64,000 nucleotides of DNA from Apodemus sylvaticus. Lineage: Eukaryota; Chordata; Mammalia; Rodentia; Muridae. The DNA lies in the NCBI RefSeq assembly GCF_947179515.1, contig NC_067473.1, positions 88,334,850 through 88,398,849 of the forward strand. The letters run 5' to 3'. Within the stretch, counting starts at the first letter, position 1. The number at the start of each line of letters is the position of its first letter. Below, one piece after another: positions 22,756-35,394 of this stretch. The position numbers were made by a program, and so were the translations under genes. The notes below the pieces were generated by a model. The model ran no database searches. It had not been told where the DNA came from and saw only the letters and a list, made by a program, of their open reading frames with translations.

Positions 22756-25700
22756 GAGCAACACAGCTCCATGAATCGAATTGTGTCTAACCATAACTGC
22801 CAATGAATTCTTCTTAATATGATGCTTGGGTATAAAATGCACAGTTCAGTGTGTGCAGTGCTCATCTTTACTATTTTCAGAAAAAAAAATCCTTTGGGGG
22901 AAATTTAAAGAGGGTGGTCTATGAATTAATCACAAAAACCACTGCACATTGAGCTTTTTATTCAGTGGCCAAAACATGAATTAATTTTGGATGTTTGAAT
23001 TTCTATTAATGAAGTTAAATTCAAAAGAACTGCTAGTATGAATGACAGCAATATTAAAATTTACACAAATTTAATGGGTATCGCAGATAATAAAGTATCC
23101 TTTGCTGTTTTTCTTTTTATTGAACTATGATCTAATGTTCTAATGTTTATTGGAAATAAGATTTTATTTACTTAGTTATTATTGAAGTATTAATTGATAA
23201 ATTCAAACCTAAGGCAAGATATTTCAGAATACCATTCATAATTTGATTCAGATTCCCTTTCTTAAGAAGGAGTAAATCTCTACTCTTTATTTAAGTTGCA
23301 CATGGAGGTGTTGCAATTTAAGTGCTTGGAAGCCACTGTACCAATAGGGTCTAGTCAAGGACACTAGTAAGCTGGTTGTATCACTATGTCTTGTGAAATC
23401 AAGACAGAAATATACTGGTTATGAATGTGCTTCATAATTTCCCACTTTCACAAAATAAAAACATAATATGAAAATATATATATAGTTTGATTTTAGATTC
23501 TGGTTAAATGAGAATTCACCTTGTGAAAAGCATAGAGTTTCTCTAAGGAAGAAGTTGTTTAATTACACATATATGTTAATAGATATCATCATCAGAATAG
23601 AGACTGGCTTCTGTTCATTTGATCTTGAATACTAAGCTTATGAAGCTTGGTGATATTGGTGATATATTTGTGATATAGAGGGCTCAAAGTCACATTTTGT
23701 CTTAATCAAGTGTGAGTTCTCAGATTTGTGCCTTGTACCAGTGCAGCTCTTTGGTGCCTTACTTGACATTTGTAATCATGGTGATTATAGAAAGCATTGT
23801 ATAATCAGTTTATTAATTGCATGAAGATGATCATTGATGTTCACAGTTTTCCTTCCTTTGTCCGCTACAAGTAACCAGTGAGACACTTTTCAGATGAATT
23901 TTTATCAGTATGTTATAGTTTATACAAAAAATGAACTTACACTTTCTTGAAGACATAACTGACAAATTCTTATTGTTTTTGTTTTATTTGATATTAAAAG
24001 CTTCTTCAGTGTATGACTATTTGTTATAAAACTGTACTCAATTATACAATTTTGTTTAACACTGCCTTGAAACAAAATGGTGTAAAGAGAGAGAACCCTT
24101 GGGAATTTAGGTGATTATAAAATGCATGAATCCACAGTGAGAGGATTCATGACTTCATTTTGAGAGCTTATGTTGGCTTAGTTAACACGAGTATTTGTAT
24201 ATTCCTCTAGTGAATAATATTCATCAAAGTTAAACAGAAAAGAAACAGTGTTGCTTAATTATTTTCACAACCTGAGAAAAGTCTTGAATAATCATGTCAA
24301 AAGCTTTGTCTTGGAAATTTATTTGAATATTTGTAAAGAGTATAGTTTCTAAATATTAAAAGCACAATTGTCTTGTTAAAATTATTTAAAAGGTTCCTAA
24401 GAAAGGAACTCTGGTTCTAGTTTATTGAGGGGGATCAACTTCTGTGCAAAAGGCAAAGACCCCAGTCATATCCTTCTTATGGTTTTCCTGGCATCCACTC
24501 AGAGCAATCGCCTAAAATGTAGATGAACAAAATATATCTCTTGAAATTTGTATAAAATGTTATTCAAGCTTGGTGTAGGCAGAGAATGGGGTTTACTACA
24601 CTTGAGTGAATGACAAGAATACATGACAGAATCCAGTGTTCTACTGAGCTCCAGAGCCCCAGGTCTAGTTGGAACCTCCAAGGACTCACCTTGGGACAAA
24701 TAACTCACCAAATGAAGAAAGATGTCTCTGCTGTTTTTTATTTTTTTTCTGACTAACTTCCATTAAGTTTCAAGTAGTCTTGGAATATGGTTCAGAAATT
24801 ACAGATGTATAGACAGACAATAGAAGGGACTAAGTACAAATGAATGTCCTACATCAGAAGAGGCCATTACAATGAAAAGCATTAAGTCAACTAGCCCTAT
24901 TGGAAAGAAAGACAGAGTCAGAGGCAATGAAAGGAAAAATTACTGGAGTTATTAAACTACTCCCACAACTTCTACACAATTTACCACACTGAATTTGTCC
25001 ACATGACATTTGTTTACCTAATATGATATCTGACTTTCCATAGAAGTTCTGTATCTTATAGAAAGATGAGGAAAGACAAGGCAAACACAATATTCTGTGA
25101 AGTGATATAATAATCAACAGAGTCAGCTAAGGTCATTATGTAGATTCTATAAATATGTGGTAGGAGAGTTAAAATGGTCATAAGTGTGTTTAATACACTA
25201 ATGAATGTTTTCATGAGGATCAACAGATAATAATATAAAATAGAATCAATAGTTTATATTCTATTAAACTATACACTAATAAAATGATAATATAAAAATA
25301 TTTATGTGATTTGTTTATCCATTTTCCTTAGTAGTTATTGCAGATTATGTAGTTTTTAATCTGCATTTAAGTATTTGTTTATCAAACCCTTTTATAACAG
25401 ACGTTAATAGTTCATGGTGAAGCAGAGATTTTTGAGCCCAACATCTACTGATGATTGAAAGGAATAAGCAGTATTAAACATCCAGATCTTAATTATCTAT
25501 TTCATACATCTATATTCTGTACTGATATGATGTAACACTCTGCTTACTCTAAATTAGCATAATAATTTTCTAATCAAGCACATTAAAATGTTGGCACTGA
25601 TTTTCCTTTGTCAAATGCAATAACTAAACTTCCATTAATCAAGAGAATTGCCTATTGTGAAATTATTCTTAAGCAGAATAACACTTAATGATAGAAAATT

Positions 25701-26274
25701 GAAGCAACAACCACAGTAGAGAAGTGTGGGGCGAATCACAAAGCACAGGATAAAACTATTATATGCTCTTATTTTCACTCTTTCCTTTGGAATGATTAGT
25801 AAGCATAGTAAGTTAGGCGAAAACAGAAGCTCAATTTTGACAATTATGTTTAGACTCTTACTAAGAAAGCAAAGTTATTTTACCTGTTTATTTGTTATTA
25901 TGCAATTATTTTACTTTTTATAGTATTAATAAATATTTGTACGCATCCCAAATGTTGTCTTCTACATTTAATGACATTAAAGATGACTGTTATGATAAGC
26001 ACAACATACAAAGGCTTGTTAGATGTAGGTAGCAAATTGAAGATATGTGGTGACAAATATAATTTATATTAGTATTAAGAGAGCATTGTTTGAAAACTCA
26101 TATAACTTAATTTGTTCTGATTCATAGATTTGCATGTGATTAAAAGCTTCCTAGCAGAAGAACAGCAAACAACTATGTATTGCATTGTGTGCTGGTCAAT
26201 GGTTTAATTCTAGCCTGTCTGTCCTATTGGCTACAATTTATTTTTTACAAAAATGAGTCTTTTTTATAATTATT

Positions 26275-29175
26275 TTTATTTGATATTTTCTTTATTTACA
26301 TTTCAAATGATAAGTCTTCAGAGGGATTACTACTGCCGTTGCATGACTCTTGGAGATTTCATTAGTTTGGACCACCTGTCATGTCTTCCACAAATTCTTA
26401 TTGAATAAAAAAAGATTCATACAAAATTCCCAGCACCTCCTACATCCTGCCCACTTCCCCATTAACCCAATTCTAACATTTTTCTCTCTTTATAAAATAA
26501 ATGCAAACAATAACAAACAAGTTATAAACATTAAAGAAAAATATAAGAAATGTACCCAGAGAATTCATTAAAACACAAAATTATAAATCATAATACATAA
26601 GCAAAAAGTCAGTAATATTAAAATTTTTCTTTGCAAGTAGTTATTAGTTACAGATAGCTTTTACGGATGGAAGCCATGTCCTCTTCCACCTCTCAGTCCT
26701 GAGATCTCATCCTACATGAACCTAGAAAAGCTCTATGCATGTTTCCAGTTTCTGCAAGTTCATATGTGTATCAGCTCTGTAGTGTCTGGAAGACACCATT
26801 TTCTTGGTGTCATCTGTGCCCCCTGGCTCTTAAAATATTACTCTGTCCTTTTCATCAGAGCTCCAAGATCCCTGAGTGGACAGGTTTGATAAAAATATCA
26901 CATTTATGACTGAGTGTTCCAGGATATTACAACACATTGTCCAGTTGTTGGTCTCTGTGTTATATCTTATCAAAGCAAATAGAAAATTTCACTGATAATT
27001 GCGCAGCAAGGCACTGGTCTATGGGTAAAACAATTACATTAGAGATTACTTAATTGCCATACTCTTTTAGTTGAAAAACAGTTACTATTTGGTTTGGCCC
27101 TAGCCATGGACTCTTAAGTATCACATTCTCAGTCACCAAAACAATATCAGAGAAGTGTTTCTTTTTAGAGAAATGACCTTAAATCCAATTACACAGTAAC
27201 TGGTTACTCCCCCAAAAATTTCATGGCACTATAGCCACAGCTTATCATGCAGACAGATCTCTGTTGTAGACTGCAAAATTGGAGCTAAATTGGAGATTAC
27301 CTTTCTCTTCTGGCAGTTCGCAAGTCCAGGAGCAGTAGTCAATGGAAGTGAACCTTCCAGTTTGGCACCATCTTGACTTCTCTATTATACAGAGAGATAT
27401 CTAAATGTTGTCTTCAGCAATAGGAGCTTACCATCATATTGTAGAGTATAATCATCAAGATTAAGTGTATAATGAGACAAGTTGGGAGGGAAGTGTCTCC
27501 CAAAGAAAAATAAAAAGCCTTGCTGATATCCTCAGATGCCAGGGGATTTCTATGGAGCCTCTTGGCTAATGAGTTGGTTGACTGTAACCAAATTCTGGCA
27601 CTGGGCATTTCACGTGGAAGTGAAAAATCTCTAGCTGGAGCATCATCTCCCTCACTATTTGGTAACTCCATTTAAATTTCTGTCACTTATCTACATATTT
27701 TAAGAAGCTTCTACCACTCTAGGCTTCCATATAACCCTTCAAATGGAACTTAGCTTTATTTGTTCCTTTCTTGATTCACTTTGCTTTGCTTGTCTTTTCC
27801 ATCCCCTATAACCACTGGGCTCTAGTTTCTTCTCTGTCACTCCATAACTACCTATTTATATGTTCTTCCTTGGAAGATCTTCACCTCTATCCCTGTCCCT
27901 TATTCTGTACCTAACCTTTGTAGCTTATATATTGTAGGATGCCTATCAATGTGTGAAATACCTCACATAGGATGACTCTTTCTATTCACATTCATTTACC
28001 TGCAAATTTCCTAATTTTGTGTTTTAACTGCTGAATAATTTTGTAATATATTAATGTACCATATTTTCATTATCCATTTATCCATTGATGAACCTACAGG
28101 CAGTTTCCAATTTATAGCTGTTATGCTTGAAGAGAATAACAATGAATAACATTACGGATGCAGAAGTATCTCAGTGGTAGCAAGTAGAATCCTTTGGATA
28201 AATGGCCAAGAGTGGTATTACTGGTAATTGAAGTAAATCTATTTTCAGCTTCCGGATGAACTACAATATTGATATCCATAGTCTGTCCATGTTCATACTC
28301 CCATCAGTATAGAGAGTGTTCCCCATTCCCCACATCTCTGAGAGCATGCGTTAGCATTTGTTTCATTAATTTTGCCCATTTTAACTGGGGTAAGATGAAA
28401 TTTCAGTGTTGTTTTGATTTGTGTTTCCTATCACTTAGGATGTTTAGCACTTAAGTGCTTCTCAGCCATTTATGTTTCCTCTTTTGAGAATTCTGTTTTA
28501 CACTGTAAACCATTTTTTTAAACTAGGCTGTCTGTTTCCATGATGCTCCTTTTATAGTTCTTTATATATTTGAGATATTAGTCTTTTATCAGATATGTAA
28601 TTAATAAAGACTGTTTCCCATTCTTAGCCTGTTATTTTTCTCAAATGATAATGACTATGGCCATAAAGAGGCATTTCAGCTTCATGATGTTCCATTTATT
28701 AATTTTTGTTTGTAGTGCTTATGCAGTTGGTGCCCTGTTACGAAGATTTCCCCAAATCAATGAGCTCAGAAAAATATTTATTTGCTTTATCTATAAAACT
28801 TGAGGTATTTGGCCTTATGTTGAGGTCCCTCAGTTGTGTTTTAGTTTGGTCAGCATCATTGTTGAAAAAGCTACAATTTTATCAAGTGTGTATTTTTTTA
28901 TTCTTTTTTTTTTATTTTGTTTAAAGTTCAGTGTCCATAGGTATGTGGACTTATGTTGGAGACATTAATTTGATTCAATTAGTCAGTGTGTTAATTTTTA
29001 AGCCAAACCATGCTTTACAAAAGTTCCTATAGCTCTGTAGTACATCTTGAAATAAAGGATATCTCCCATAGTTCTTGGATGATTTAGGTTATTTTAGCTA
29101 TCCTGTTTTTCTTTTGGGGGGTTGTTTCTTGGGGGGTTGTTTCTTTTCTCTCTCTCTCTGTCCCTCCATCTACTC

Positions 29176-29214
<39 letters not shown>

Positions 29215-29410
29215 CTATGTAAAGCTGAAACATTGTCCTTCAATTTCTAGGAATCATTGATTTGGGGACAGCTTTTCGCAGAATGATAATTCTCATTATA
29301 TGAACCCTACTAATCATGAACATGACAGAACTTTTCATCTTCTGATAACTTCTTCAATTATTTTCCTCAATGCATTATTTTTTTTATCATAAACACCTTT
29401 CATGTGCTTG
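26275..29410 (-). mobile_element. Old rodent L1, 3'UTR and ORF2 3' half
   Basis: The left end is an L1 3' terminus in antisense ('tttctttatttacatttcaa', 26290-26309). To about 27680 follows a long old-type 3'UTR ('gttcatatgtgtatcagctc', 'gtccagttgttggtctctgt'). From about 27930 to 29410 it is antisense ORF2: 'cacataggatgactctttct', 'cctacaggcagtttccaatt', 'ggccaagagtggtatt', 'gttctttatatatttgagat', 'cattgatttggggacagctt'. All frames are destroyed. A (TC)n and a (GT)17 tract grew within it near 29140-29212. Clearly older than the L1 at 38.5 kb. Confidence 0.75.
29144..29212. repeat. (TC)n and (GT)17 microsatellites
   Basis: A TC tract at about 29144-29159 is followed after a short spacer by 34 bases of pure GT dinucleotide (29179-29212). 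Both sit inside an old L1. Confidence 0.95.
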
Positions 29411-29720
29411 CTTAGAATTAGAGCAAATTCAAGAAATCAAACAAAAGCCACAGAAGTCACCCACACTAATTCTGTACAAGAACTAAATGAGTAGTTTAGT
29501 AATTGAAGATAACAATTGTTTATCTTCAAATGTTTGAGGCTATTGTGCAAGTTGTTTCACTTACAAGCCATTTGTATGTAGGATGGCTTTCAGAATTTAC
29601 ATTAAGAAGTAAGGTGTTGTTTTGTTGGTATCCTATGTGTTTTACCTAGTCTTTTTATCTTAGCTCGTTTTCAGATCTTTCCTTTGTTATTTATATTTAA
29701 AGTTCTGATTATTGGTGTTT

Positions 29721-30115
29721 GTTGTGGGAAATATTAAAAAAAAGTTCCTGTCAACTCTCCTACCCCGCCAGGCTACACCACCCTGGCCCAGCTGGTTCCC
29801 CCTCAGTACTGAGCTATTCTCTCACAGCTAGCTCCCACAACATACCACCTGTGTTTTCTCTCTGCCATAAAACTCTAATCTGTGGACCCACTTTTGAGTA
29901 ACCAAGGAAATCAAAACTCTTAAATCCTGATTAATTAGTCAGATTCAGGTATAAATAATATTATAATTTACAGTATGCCAATACAATAATTTAAGAGTCA
30001 ATTTATAATGATAAAAGCTTTATCCCAATATTTCTAACCTTATGAAAACTCAGCTATTTGTGGCTAGTAAATGCCACACAGGTCCACATCCATCTTGGTT
30101 CCGGGTTCAATAAGC
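29721..30115 (+). mobile_element. LTR-like segment of an endogenous retrovirus (uncertain)
   Basis: Starts with a TG-initiated run 'tgttgtgggaaatattaaaa', becomes C-rich in the middle, and ends with a 'catccatcttggttccgggt' block followed by 'caataagcaa', a layout seen in some rodent ERVK solo LTRs. No internal retroviral region follows and no target duplication was found. Family not identified; it may be another repeat type. Confidence 0.35.
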
Positions 30116-30231
30116 AAGACTCTCTTTCATATCTTATACACAGTTTGACTTATTTCTGTGGGTATTGTTTCATTTCCTGAATCTTTCATTTCTATCTTTA
30201 GTTGTTTTTTGTTTTGTGACTCTGTGTCTTT

Positions 30232-30285
30232 TTCCTATTTATTTATTTATTTATTTATTCATTCATTCATTCATTCATTCATTCT
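30232..30285. repeat. Compound (ATTT)n(ATTC)7 microsatellite
   Basis: Several ATTT units run directly into seven ATTC units. Pure apart from the unit switch. Confidence 0.95.
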
Positions 30286-30429
30286 ATTTACATCCAGTTC
30301 TTAAACCCACTTGCAGTCCCATCCTTCCACCTGCTTCTCAAATTCCTCACTCTCCTTCTTAGAAAAAGGAAGCTCCTCTCCCTGGATACAAACCAACACT
30401 GGCACATCAAGCTTCATCAGGACTAAGAG

Positions 30430-30611
30430 CACTGGGTGGTGGTGGCACACACCTTTTATCCCAGCACTTGGAAGGCAGAGGCAGGTGGATTTCTGAGTTG
30501 GAGGTCAGCCTGGTCTACAGAGTGTGTTCCAGCACAGCCAGGACTACACAGCGAAACTCTGTCTCAAAAAAACAACCCCCCCCAAAAAAAACAAATAACA
30601 AAACAAAAAAG
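30430..30611 (+). mobile_element. B1 SINE, mouse type
   Basis: The best-preserved SINE in the window: 'tgggtggtggtggcacacac', 'ttatcccagcacttggaagg', 'gatttctgagttggaggtca', 'ggtctacagagtgtgttcca', 'actctgtctcaaaaa', then an A-rich tail with a C8 interruption. 7SL-derived and transcribed by RNA polymerase III from internal boxes; the B-box region reads 'gagttggaggtca' instead of the consensus gagttcgag, so promoter strength is doubtful. Similarity to consensus suggests a fairly recent insertion. No clear target duplication was found. Confidence 0.95.
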
Positions 30612-30739
30612 AACATTTTCTTCCACTGAGGCCAAATAAGGCAGCCCAGTGAGGGGAAAGGAATCTTAAGGAAAACAAGTAAAGACACAAGTCAGAGACA
30701 GCCCCTTTGAGGTTGTTGGGGAACCCACATAACTAATGG

Positions 30740-31130
30740 CCAACTAGTGATTCTATTTCTTTGTTAAATTCTGCTATCATGTTGTGAGCAGTTTTCATTA
30801 TTTTATTCAAAACATTTGTTATCATAGAGTTCATTAAGGTATTTATTCATATCTTCTTTAAGGCTATCAAACATATCAATCATTGATGTTTTGAAGACCT
30901 TTTGTTTTTCAGCTATATTACATTTCTCAGGGTCTAGTGTATTATACTTATAGTAGAGTCATATTGTGTTGGCTTTTAATGCTTGTATTTGTACATTGCT
31001 TTCTACGTTTGAGGAGTTCTGACAATCAAGGTGATTGGATTCCAGGGGTTGATATCTGGTCTCGTCATTTTTAGATGGGTACTCTGTTCCTCGATTCATT
31101 TTCAGTACCTGGAACATATAAAAATGTTGG
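30740..31130 (-). mobile_element. Old L1 5'-region fragment (ORF1/5'UTR)
   Basis: Antisense text such as 'tttttcagctatattacatt' then 'tctcagggtctagtgtatta' resembles the leader/ORF1 start of old rodent L1s. Orientation agrees with the old L1 at 26.3-29.4 kb, so it could be the far end of the same element, separated by the LTR-like segment, the B1 and deletions. Recall-based. Confidence 0.45.
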
Positions 31131-31924
31131 AACTATGGTTTTCCTGAGGTGCTTCTTCAGTTCTGGGGTTTGATGAGAGTTATGGAGATGTACTAAGGAG
31201 AAAAGACTGACAGGGACTCTAGGAAAGAGCTAAGGGGAGTCTCTTAATACCAAGAGGTGGGCTTATAGGGAGTTAGATCTTTGCTGTGAGGAATGCTTCT
31301 ATGAGGAGGTTGCCATAAGACAAACAGTAATCTGGAGAAACAGGCATGAAATGGCTAGGAAAACCGTAAATTTGTAACAAGAGTTGTAGCCACTAGTGAA
31401 AGGAGTTAAAACAAGGAAGAACTCCTGTAAATAGGTTGTTGTTACAGCTCTAAAGGTGAGAATAGTGAAAGAATAATGTTGAACAGAATGGAGTCTACCC
31501 AGCTCCTCTGACCATCGCGAGTAGATAGGGTTACCAAGCATCCGCAACAGTTACAAGAGATAATTAAAAACAACACAGTAATGGAGGGGAGAAAGAAATT
31601 AAAAATTGCCTACCAAAGTAACAGTATGGTATAGTCACTCTTCCAGATTTATGTGAAAGTTTTGTCTCTAATAACTAAACCAAGAGAGGCCACAGTAAAT
31701 TTTACTGACTGCATAGAATTGAGTCACCTGAGGAATGAAAACAAAAGAAGTTATCTCAGAACCCAATAGCTCCTGAGAGGTATGGCTTGCAGAGCCTGCT
31801 TCTCTCTACCGGGGTTCAGAGATCTGGAAGACCAGTGGTTTCTATGGTTAAAAGATTTCCGTGAAGAGTCGGAAAATATATGTTTCTTTGTTCTGAGTCA
31901 GATGATATTCACCATAAGAACAAT
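31131..31924. other. No gene recognised; repeat status unclear
   Basis: Slightly GC-richer than its neighbours. The stretch at about 31740-31900 may belong to the L1 3'UTR that follows, but I could not match it. No open frame of note. Confidence 0.4.
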
Positions 31925-32075
31925 GCCAGGTCAGGGAAGCAGAAGTGGATGTGTTAGTGAGCAGGGGAATGGGGGGTGTGATAGGGAGTTTTCAGGAAAA
32001 TGAGCAAAGGGGCTAACATTTGAAATGTAAGTAAAGAAGATAGCTAATAATTTTTTAAAAAAGAAAGAAATATTA
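31925..32075 (+). mobile_element. L1 3' end, short 5'-truncated copy
   Basis: Plus-oriented L1 3'UTR end: 'atgccaggtcagggaagcag', 'gagcaggggaatgggg', 'ctaacatttgaaatgtaagt', 'agatagctaata' and an A-rich tail. Confidence 0.75.
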
Positions 32076-32354
32076 TAGAAAAAAGAACAACTGTGATCTT
32101 TTATCTGCTTTAATAAGTTTTATATTATTTAAAAATTAATATTAAAATATAATGTTTTATTAAAATTTAATGTTCTTTAAAGAATTTATATAAGATTATT
32201 AGATTTGTGGATGTTTATTATTAAAACAAAATACAAGAAGTTGATAATATTGTGGAAAAATGAGTACGGCTATCTCAGAGTTATAGAGGTTCAAGTGCTC
32301 TTGTGGTTATGGTCCTGGTGTTGCATAGGGAATCACAGGACAAATAATAAGGAA
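32076..32354. other. AT-rich spacer
   Basis: Very AT-rich sequence dominated by short ATT/TTAA runs; nothing recognised. Confidence 0.5.
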
Positions 32355-32776
32355 TAGTGTACTGGCTAGTTTTGTGTGTCAACTTGACACAGGCTGGAGT
32401 TATCACAGACAAAGGAGCTTCAGTTGGGGAAGTGCCTCCATGAGATCCAGCTGTGGGGCATTTTCTCAATTAGTGATCAAGTGGGGAGGACCCCTTGTGG
32501 GTGGTACCACCTTTGGACTGGTACCACCCTGGTTCTATTCTTGGGTTCTATAAGAGAGCAGGCTGAGCAAGCCAGGGGAAGCAAGCCAGTAAGGAACCTC
32601 TCTCCATGGCCTCTGCATCAACTCCTGCTTCCAGCCCTGCTTGAGTTCCAGTCCTGACTTCCTTTTGTGATGAACAGCAATGCAGAAGTGTAAGCTGAAT
32701 AAACCCTTTCCTCCCCAACTTGCTTCTTGGTCGGTCATGATGTTTGTGTAGGAATAGAAACCCTGACTAAGACATT
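32355..32776 (+). mobile_element. Rodent medium-reiteration repeat (family not named)
   Basis: A familiar rodent interspersed repeat: 'ctagttttgtgtgtcaactt', 'gcctccatgagatccagctg', 'ttctataagagagcaggctg', 'gcaagccagtaaggaacctc', 'gtgtaagctgaataaaccct' (a possible AATAAA signal), ending 'tagaaaccctgactaagaca'. Frames in both directions of 77-84 codons are part of the repeat. I recognise the sequence type but not the database name with certainty. Confidence 0.75.
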
Positions 32777-32939
32777 TGTCTAAAGACATTTGACTAAAGA
32801 TATATATCTTTATCTCTTTGTTTTAAAATTAGGCTATTTGAGAATTCCTTGTAATTTATTGTATTTATTTTCATCATCTTCTCACAACTTCTCTCAGATC
32901 TATACCTTCTTTTTATAACCATACAAATTGTATGTTCTC

Positions 32940-33215
32940 TCTTTTTTGTAACCCATTCAGTCCTATTGGTGCTGCTAATATACTCTTGGGTATATAATCA
33001 TACCGTGGAGCAGGGTAGACATACCAGCAAACACAACGTTAAAAAAACTCCTTTCCTGTCAGTAGTCCTAGGCTATGGGTGGATTCTATGCCCTCCGCCA
33101 CACTCCATGAAGAGACGTGGACTGGCTTGCATAGGTCTTGAGGATGCTGAACAGCTTCTATGGTTTCATAGGTGCAAACTTCCCTGTTGTATCAAGAAGT
33201 CACTTTCCTTTTAGT
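32940..33215 (-). mobile_element. Old L1 3'UTR fragment
   Basis: Antisense landmarks of an old rodent L1 3'UTR: 'cccattcagtcctattggtg', 'ctcttgggtatataatcata', 'cgtggagcagggtagacata', 'gactggcttgcataggtctt'. Highly diverged. Confidence 0.55.
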
Positions 33216-33420
33216 ATTAAATTACTAAAACTACCTAAATTCAGTTTACAACTCATTTGTGAAAATGAAAGAAAGAGTAAATATTTATGTCAGGAATTAA
33301 AGATTAGATATGAATATACAGTGACCGTAATATTCATTTACTTGATTTCATTTCCTAAATAAGAAATAGTGCAATAAATTCAACAGTTTGACAAATCATC
33401 AAATCTCTTTTAATGTGGTA

Positions 33421-33451
33421 TGTGTATGTGTGTGTGTGTGTGTGTGTGTGT
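33421..33451. repeat. (GT)n microsatellite
   Basis: GT tract of about 31 bases with one interruption near its left end. Confidence 0.95.
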
Positions 33452-33494
33452 TTTAATTGGTACTTTAAATGATCCAAAGTTCTTTTTTATTAAT

Positions 33495-34393
33495 TAATTA
33501 AATATTAATTTTTTTACACTCCATATTTTATTCTCCTCCAACCCTGTCCATCCTCTGACAGTTCCACATCCCATACCTCCTCCTCATGCCCCTGTCTCCA
33601 GGTTGATGTCCCCATCTCCCACCCCTGCTTTCTAAACTCCCTCGGGCCTCCAGTCTCTTGAGGGTTATGTGCATCATCTCTGAATGAACACAGACCTGGA
33701 AGTCTTCTTGTGTATGTGTGTTGGAGGCCTCCTATCAGCTTGTACATGGTGCCTGTTTGGTGTTCCAAATTAAATGAGACTGCTGGTCCTCATTGCCCTT
33801 CTCCTCAGCTTCTTTCAGTCTTCCCTAATTCAACAAAAGGGGTCAGCTGCTTCTGTCCATTGGTTAGGTGCAAATATCTGCATCTGACTCTTTCAGCTGC
33901 TTGTTGTGTCTTCCGGAGTGTGGTCATGAAAAGTCCAATTTTGTGAGTGTTCCGTAGTCTTAGTAATAGTGTCAGGCCTTGGGACCTCTCCCTGGACTGG
34001 GTCCCACTTTAGGCCTATCCGTGGATATCCATTTCCTTAAGGCTCCTCTCCATTTCCATCTCTGCAGTTCTTTCAGACAGGAACAATTATAGATCAACCC
34101 CCTCCCTCACTTGATGTCCTATTCCCTCTCCCTACTGTCTGGCATTTCAGCTAAGGTCCCTTTCTTTGAGTCCTGAGAGTCTCTAACCTCCCAGGTCGCT
34201 GCTGCATTCTGGAGGGTCCTCTCAACTTCCTACCTCCAGAGGTTGTCTGTTTCCATTCCTTCTGCTGGCCATCAGGGCTTCAGTAATTTTCCCTCACCCA
34301 ATACCAGATCAGGTTCTGCTCTACCGCCTCCCTCTCCTCACTCCCTGTCCTCTTTCCCTCCCAGGTCCCATCCTATGTCCCCTTATATATTAA

Positions 34394-34394
<1 letters not shown>
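33495..34394 (-). mobile_element. Lx-type L1 3'UTR
   Basis: About 0.9 kb of antisense Lx-like 3'UTR in good order: 'cagttccacatcccatacct', 'ctaaactccctcgggcctcc', 'cagtctcttgagggttatgt', 'cttctgtccattggttaggt', 'tcaggccttgggacctctcc', 'cctgagagtctctaacctcc'. The minus frame of 84 codons and the plus frames here are not genes. The right side stops at an (AC)n tract rather than continuing into ORF2. Confidence 0.8.

Positions 34395-34395
<1 letters not shown>

Positions 34396-34432
<37 letters not shown>
34396..34432. repeat. (AC)18 microsatellite
   Basis: Pure AC dinucleotide tract of about 37 bases abutting the Lx-type 3'UTR. Confidence 0.95.
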
Positions 34433-34433
<1 letters not shown>

Positions 34434-35394
34434 CTCTATCTTTATATTGCTATAAGACTCAGTATCAGCATAGTATAATATATAAAGCCAAGAAAACATC
34501 AGTGAGAAATAGGGAGTTCAATAGTCATTACAACACAGTGAAATGAAAGAAATTGAGGTTAATAGTTTAATTACTTCCACATATACAATTCAGGATTTAC
34601 CTGAACTGTTGATCCTTTATTAGATATAGTTTATCATGTAGTGTACACCTTAGTTAACTTAGCTCATCGCTAAGCAGTGTCTGTACAATTTCCAGTGTCA
34701 CCTGGGATCTGTTTTCCATTTATGTAGAAAGAGCATAAGATGTAATCTTTAACTATTTCTTCTTAGCAATGACAAATCAAATTAGGAAGAAATATATATT
34801 AAATTTTATAAATGTCACCATGAATCTCACTTATACATTTTTCATAAATGATTCATTTTTAATCTGTACTTTAAAATACAGAACATAATTTTAGGAAACT
34901 GAAATTTCATGAAGATGTGCTCCTCTGAGAGACTACCAGTGTTTTTCAGTGGGCTTTTCTCACACAATGCTACCCCTGATCTTTGCTGTATGATTTAGAG
35001 CACAGGGCACATACACAAACAGAACTCAGTACTTTACTCTGTTAGACATGCATAACATTTCAAAATAAGCAGATATTGTAGAGAACCAGTGACTGATAAT
35101 TTTGTTATTATTACAGTCTTATAAAAATATTTTCTTTAATCTGTTGAAATAAAATTTTCAATATAGATTGAAATTTAGATTTTTTCATAAATACTCCAGA
35201 CCAAAAGTTATTCAAATCATGTTGTATAATGGTCCTCTTATTACCTATCTTTAAAAAACATTTTTTTGAAGATAGATAGTAAATTAGTAAAAGGTAATTC
35301 ATAGGCATATTTTTAGAAAATATTCTATTCACTAATAAACAATGGTGTGTTTATTTGCTTTATTGAGTTATCTACTAAATAAAGATACACAACT
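34433..35394. other. Unique AT-rich DNA, no gene seen
   Basis: No repeat family recognised. An imperfect hairpin sits at 35245-35275: arms 'ctatctttaaaaaa' and 'ttttttgaagatag' around a short loop. Confidence 0.5.

Larger units (their letters stand above)
20813..26270. other. Long mostly unique stretch, no intact gene seen
   Basis: About 5.5 kb of AT-rich DNA with no L1 or SINE I could recognise. Items of note: a possible minus-strand retrocopy-like segment at 21180-21800, a local 30-bp duplication at 22684-22755, and a 9-bp-arm hairpin at 24125-24151. Frames of up to 77 codons on either strand show no domain. Confidence 0.45.

Noticed and set aside
30311..30639. Plus-strand frames ending in Lys-rich sequence
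   Set aside because: Generated by the B1 SINE and its A-rich tail.
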